DNA of 64,000 nucleotides, from assembly GCF_032399705.1 (NCBI RefSeq), contig NZ_CP135922.1, forward strand, positions 6,820,001-6,884,000, read 5' to 3'. The notes under the pieces were generated by a model that did no database searches, was not told the DNA's origin, and saw only the letters and a list, made by a program, of their open reading frames with translations. Source of the DNA: Paenibacillus sp. BIC5C1 (GTDB lineage: Bacteria > Bacillota > Bacilli > Paenibacillales > Paenibacillaceae). Made by a program: the position numbers and the translations under genes. Within the stretch, counting starts at the first letter, position 1; every line of letters starts with the position of its first letter. Shown here piece by piece: positions 62,081-64,000 of this stretch.

Positions 62081-62446
62081 CCATATAAAAAACAAAAAAC
62101 CTGCCGCCTCAACTAAGAGGCGACAGGTCTGACCTTCGCGGTACCACTCTTCTTGATCCATGAACAGGATTGGATACATCATGCTCCAACCTACCCTGCC
62201 ATAACATCTCAGGACCTGATGACGGAGGTTAACCGTCAGGATCTACATGAAGTCAGCGTATAGCATCATTTTTAACATCCAGCCCTTTGTGCGCTGAGCA
62301 ATGATGATATTCACGTAACTACGGTTCGATTCTGCTGCTCACAGGTGAGTTGGGGATAGGTTGGACTGCCTTGCACCATAGCGACAGTTCTCTGAACCAA
62401 ACCTTGTGCCTTAATACTCCTGGTCATTGCATGTGACTGTTAAATT
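62081..62446 (-). promoter_or_regulatory. T-box riboswitch, probable isoleucine specifier
   Basis: Read on the minus strand, this 365-nt leader holds a stem I (GCAATGA at 62424-62430 pairs with TCATTGC at 62298-62304), the AGTA motif at 62415-62418, an AGAGA-containing distal loop with GGTG, the T-box TGGTACCGCG at 62137-62146, and a terminator hairpin with T-run at 62088-62127. The 3-prime side of the specifier loop reads GTGAATATCA. AUC followed by A (62306-62308) is the best codon, giving Ile. TGGT would pair with a tRNA having A73. It reads through when that tRNA is uncharged. Confidence 0.88.
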
Positions 62447-62452
62447 TTATCC

Positions 62453-62482
62453 AGTATATTACTTCTAAATATTTCCTGTCAA
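62453..62482 (-). promoter_or_regulatory. Sigma-A promoter of the T-box transcript
   Basis: TTGACA and TATACT with an 18-base spacer, overlapping the stop of the upstream DUF4179-like gene. It gives the T-box transcript its own start. Confidence 0.75.
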
Positions 62483-64000
62483 TTCTTATTTTCCAGCTGC
62501 ACAGCTACTTCACGTTCCGGTTCTTCTGTGCTGTACATCCATGGATATACGGTTGCTGTATCCGATGTGTAATTATTATACCGATCAATACCCAGGTTTT
62601 TTCCGTCACCAGCAAATTGAGTTTTGGCCGGAGTACCATAACTTCGTTTGCCCTTTTGGATCGTATAGGTCTGATTAATTCCACCAAAATGTAGATCATC
62701 ACTATATCTCTCCACGTACAAATCACCATCCTTACGGTAATATGTCCAATGGATTGTAGAACCGCCCAGATTCGAATTAATGTATTGTGGTTTCTCCCCA
62801 ATCTCGGACAACGTAATCGGCTCAAATTCACCCTGAAAATAACTGACTTTATGGCGGGCATACAAGGTCATTGGGGTATCCTGATTAACTTCAAGACCAG
62901 AGGTCACTTCGAAGCGCAGTTCTGCTTCATGTGCCGGATCGTCCGACGGCCACACCCCTCCAATCAACTTGCTGCCATTTACATCAAGTGTGTATTGCAA
63001 ATATGGTAATTGCATGAAATATTCGCTATGAGTAACGATCAGCCTGATTTGGGTGGGTGTAATTATGGCTTCCTTGATGACTGCTCCATCCGACTGCTCC
63101 TCCAGAGGTATATTTAGCATCCTTGTGCTAGTACCACTGAGCATCTCTGTTTTATCCAGACGTATACCAATATCCAGTGGTTGGTCCATTTTGCTTTCTT
63201 CTTTGCTATAAGCCAGTACATAACTTGCTGCTTGTTGCTTCAACTTTTCTAAGTTATAGAACTGTTCCGATATATATTCACCATGTTCTCCTGGCTTTCC
63301 ATATATGCCTGCTGCATTCCCTTCCAGAATCTGTCCTTTCTGATCGTATATCTTTAAATACGGAAAAGCATAGTCACGAACCTCCGGTTGATCAAAGGTT
63401 AATGATGTAGACAACATAATCTTATTTTCCTTCTCGTTGAATGCGCTCACTACAAGTTCACCCAAACCATCCTTGTTGATATTGAACACCTGTGATTGCT
63501 GCTGTAAGGGATCTAGGGTAATTTCCTTTTCTTCCGGAACTAACACTTGGATTCCACCTACAGTGAATTCGACATTCGCTTCTTTTCCTGATGGTGTCCA
63601 CTCCGTCTCAAAGTACCCTTTAAACTTCCCATCGGTCTGATCAGGAACATGGTAATACCTGCCTTCGATCAGTTTGCCACTCTCATCCCGCATGCCAATA
63701 GAAGGGAATTGTAATGTATCACCTCTGTACTTACCAGGGTCCAATGTATACAAAATAACCGTGCGGTTATCATCGGAAAAGGCTGTATCTAAGGTTAAAG
63801 TCACCCCGTTGACCGTTACGGACTGATTCAGTTTCTGTCCAAGCTCCTTTTGCATGGCATTCTGGATACCACTACGGTCATTTAAAAGTTCACCCCAATT
63901 ATAGTGAACTGCTGCATATACTGGCGTCGCCATAAGAATAACTGCAGCGGTTCCTATCAGTGCAGTCTTTTTCCATTTGATCTGTTGCGGCATATGTTCT
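62479..64000 (-). CDS. DUF4179-like membrane protein, N-terminus beyond the window
   Basis: At least 504 residues, probably longer because the frame stays open to the right edge. It has a membrane segment (KKTALIGTAAVILMATPVYAA) followed by a large extracellular domain with the DUF4179/DUF5643-like pattern (VNGVTLTLDTAFSDDNRTVILYTL). Such proteins usually start with a cytoplasmic anti-sigma zinc-binding tail and are encoded after an ECF sigma factor gene, so an ECF sigma gene may lie to the right of the window. The ATG at 63993 is therefore probably internal. Function as anti-sigma factor is inference. Confidence 0.75.
   Translation of the reverse strand, partial: EHMPQQIKWKKTALIGTAAVILMATPVYAAVHYNWGELLNDRSGIQNAMQKELGQKLNQSVTVNGVTLTLDTAFSDDNRTVILYTLDPGKYRGDTLQFPSIGMRDESGKLIEGRYYHVPDQTDGKFKGYFETEWTPSGKEANVEFTVGGIQVLVPEEKEITLDPLQQQSQVFNINKDGLGELVVSAFNEKENKIMLSTSLTFDQPEVRDYAFPYLKIYDQKGQILEGNAAGIYGKPGEHGEYISEQFYNLEKLKQQAASYVLAYSKEESKMDQPLDIGIRLDKTEMLSGTSTRMLNIPLEEQSDGAVIKEAIITPTQIRLIVTHSEYFMQLPYLQYTLDVNGSKLIGGVWPSDDPAHEAELRFEVTSGLEVNQDTPMTLYARHKVSYFQGEFEPITLSEIGEKPQYINSNLGGSTIHWTYYRKDGDLYVERYSDDLHFGGINQTYTIQKGKRSYGTPAKTQFAGDGKNLGIDRYNNYTSDTATVYPWMYSTEEPEREVAVQLENKN

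Noticed and set aside
1..64000. CRISPR array, prophage, integrase, IS element, tRNA or rRNA gene
   Set aside because: No spaced direct-repeat series, transposase-like or phage-like protein, cloverleaf or rRNA-like sequence was found on reading both strands.

Overview
The window looks like a Paenibacillus chromosome segment. The reasons are roughly even GC, many extended ribosome binding sites with GTG and TTG starts, a chitinase pair laid out like chiD-chiA1 of Bacillus circulans WL-12, a lplABC/ytcQ-type carbohydrate importer, and a DHB-type siderophore locus. No tRNA, rRNA, prophage, transposase or CRISPR array is visible. Most of the DNA is dense coding sequence in short operons separated by clear hairpin terminators.

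Layout. 1-6.2 kb: a truncated LCP cell-wall ligase, two aldo/keto reductases, a MarR regulator, and an HxlR-AIM24 operon divergent from an MFS pump. 6.4-10 kb: two abutting secreted GH18 chitinases (chiD then chiA1). 10.4-17.2 kb: a six-gene pectin/rhamnogalacturonan operon (two permeases, binding lipoprotein, LacI regulator, GH105 hydrolase, cytosolic pectin methylesterase) with LacI-type operators and a cre-like site upstream. 17.6-28.7 kb: AraC and Fsr-type MFS, an ABC ATPase, a methyltransferase, a MarR/GNAT pair, rlmN, a sodium symporter, greA, an arylamine N-acetyltransferase and an Sfp-type PPTase.

28.7-46.3 kb is the siderophore region. A Fur-boxed operon reads esterase-dhbA-C-E-B-F-mbtH-MFS. 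Beside it are a FeuA-like receptor and a Btr-like AraC activator, each with its own Fur box, and sfp lies just outside. Together these genes make 2,3-dihydroxybenzoate, assemble a bacillibactin/paenibactin-type trilactone, export it, bind the ferric form and hydrolyse it. The receptor's permease and ATPase are not in the window.

46.5-64 kb: a Bax inhibitor-like protein, a GIY-YIG protein, a roughly 400-nt untranslated stretch that looks like a structured RNA, a MocR (DdlR-like)-ddl-GNAT operon, a GNAT-GNAT-pentapeptide fusion, a copper-amine-oxidase-type stalk lipoprotein, small DUF proteins, a secreted GH5 glucanase, a divergent SDR/TetR pair with two operators, a luciferase-like oxidoreductase, a methyltransferase behind a complete T-box leader, and a DUF4179-like membrane protein cut by the right edge.

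The least explained signals are the repeat-bearing untranslated region at 48.04-48.45 kb, the T-box in front of a methyltransferase, a 143-bp imperfect palindrome at 22.93-23.07 kb, paired consensus DnaA boxes at 20.8 kb, and the unusual specificity code of the first DhbF adenylation domain.
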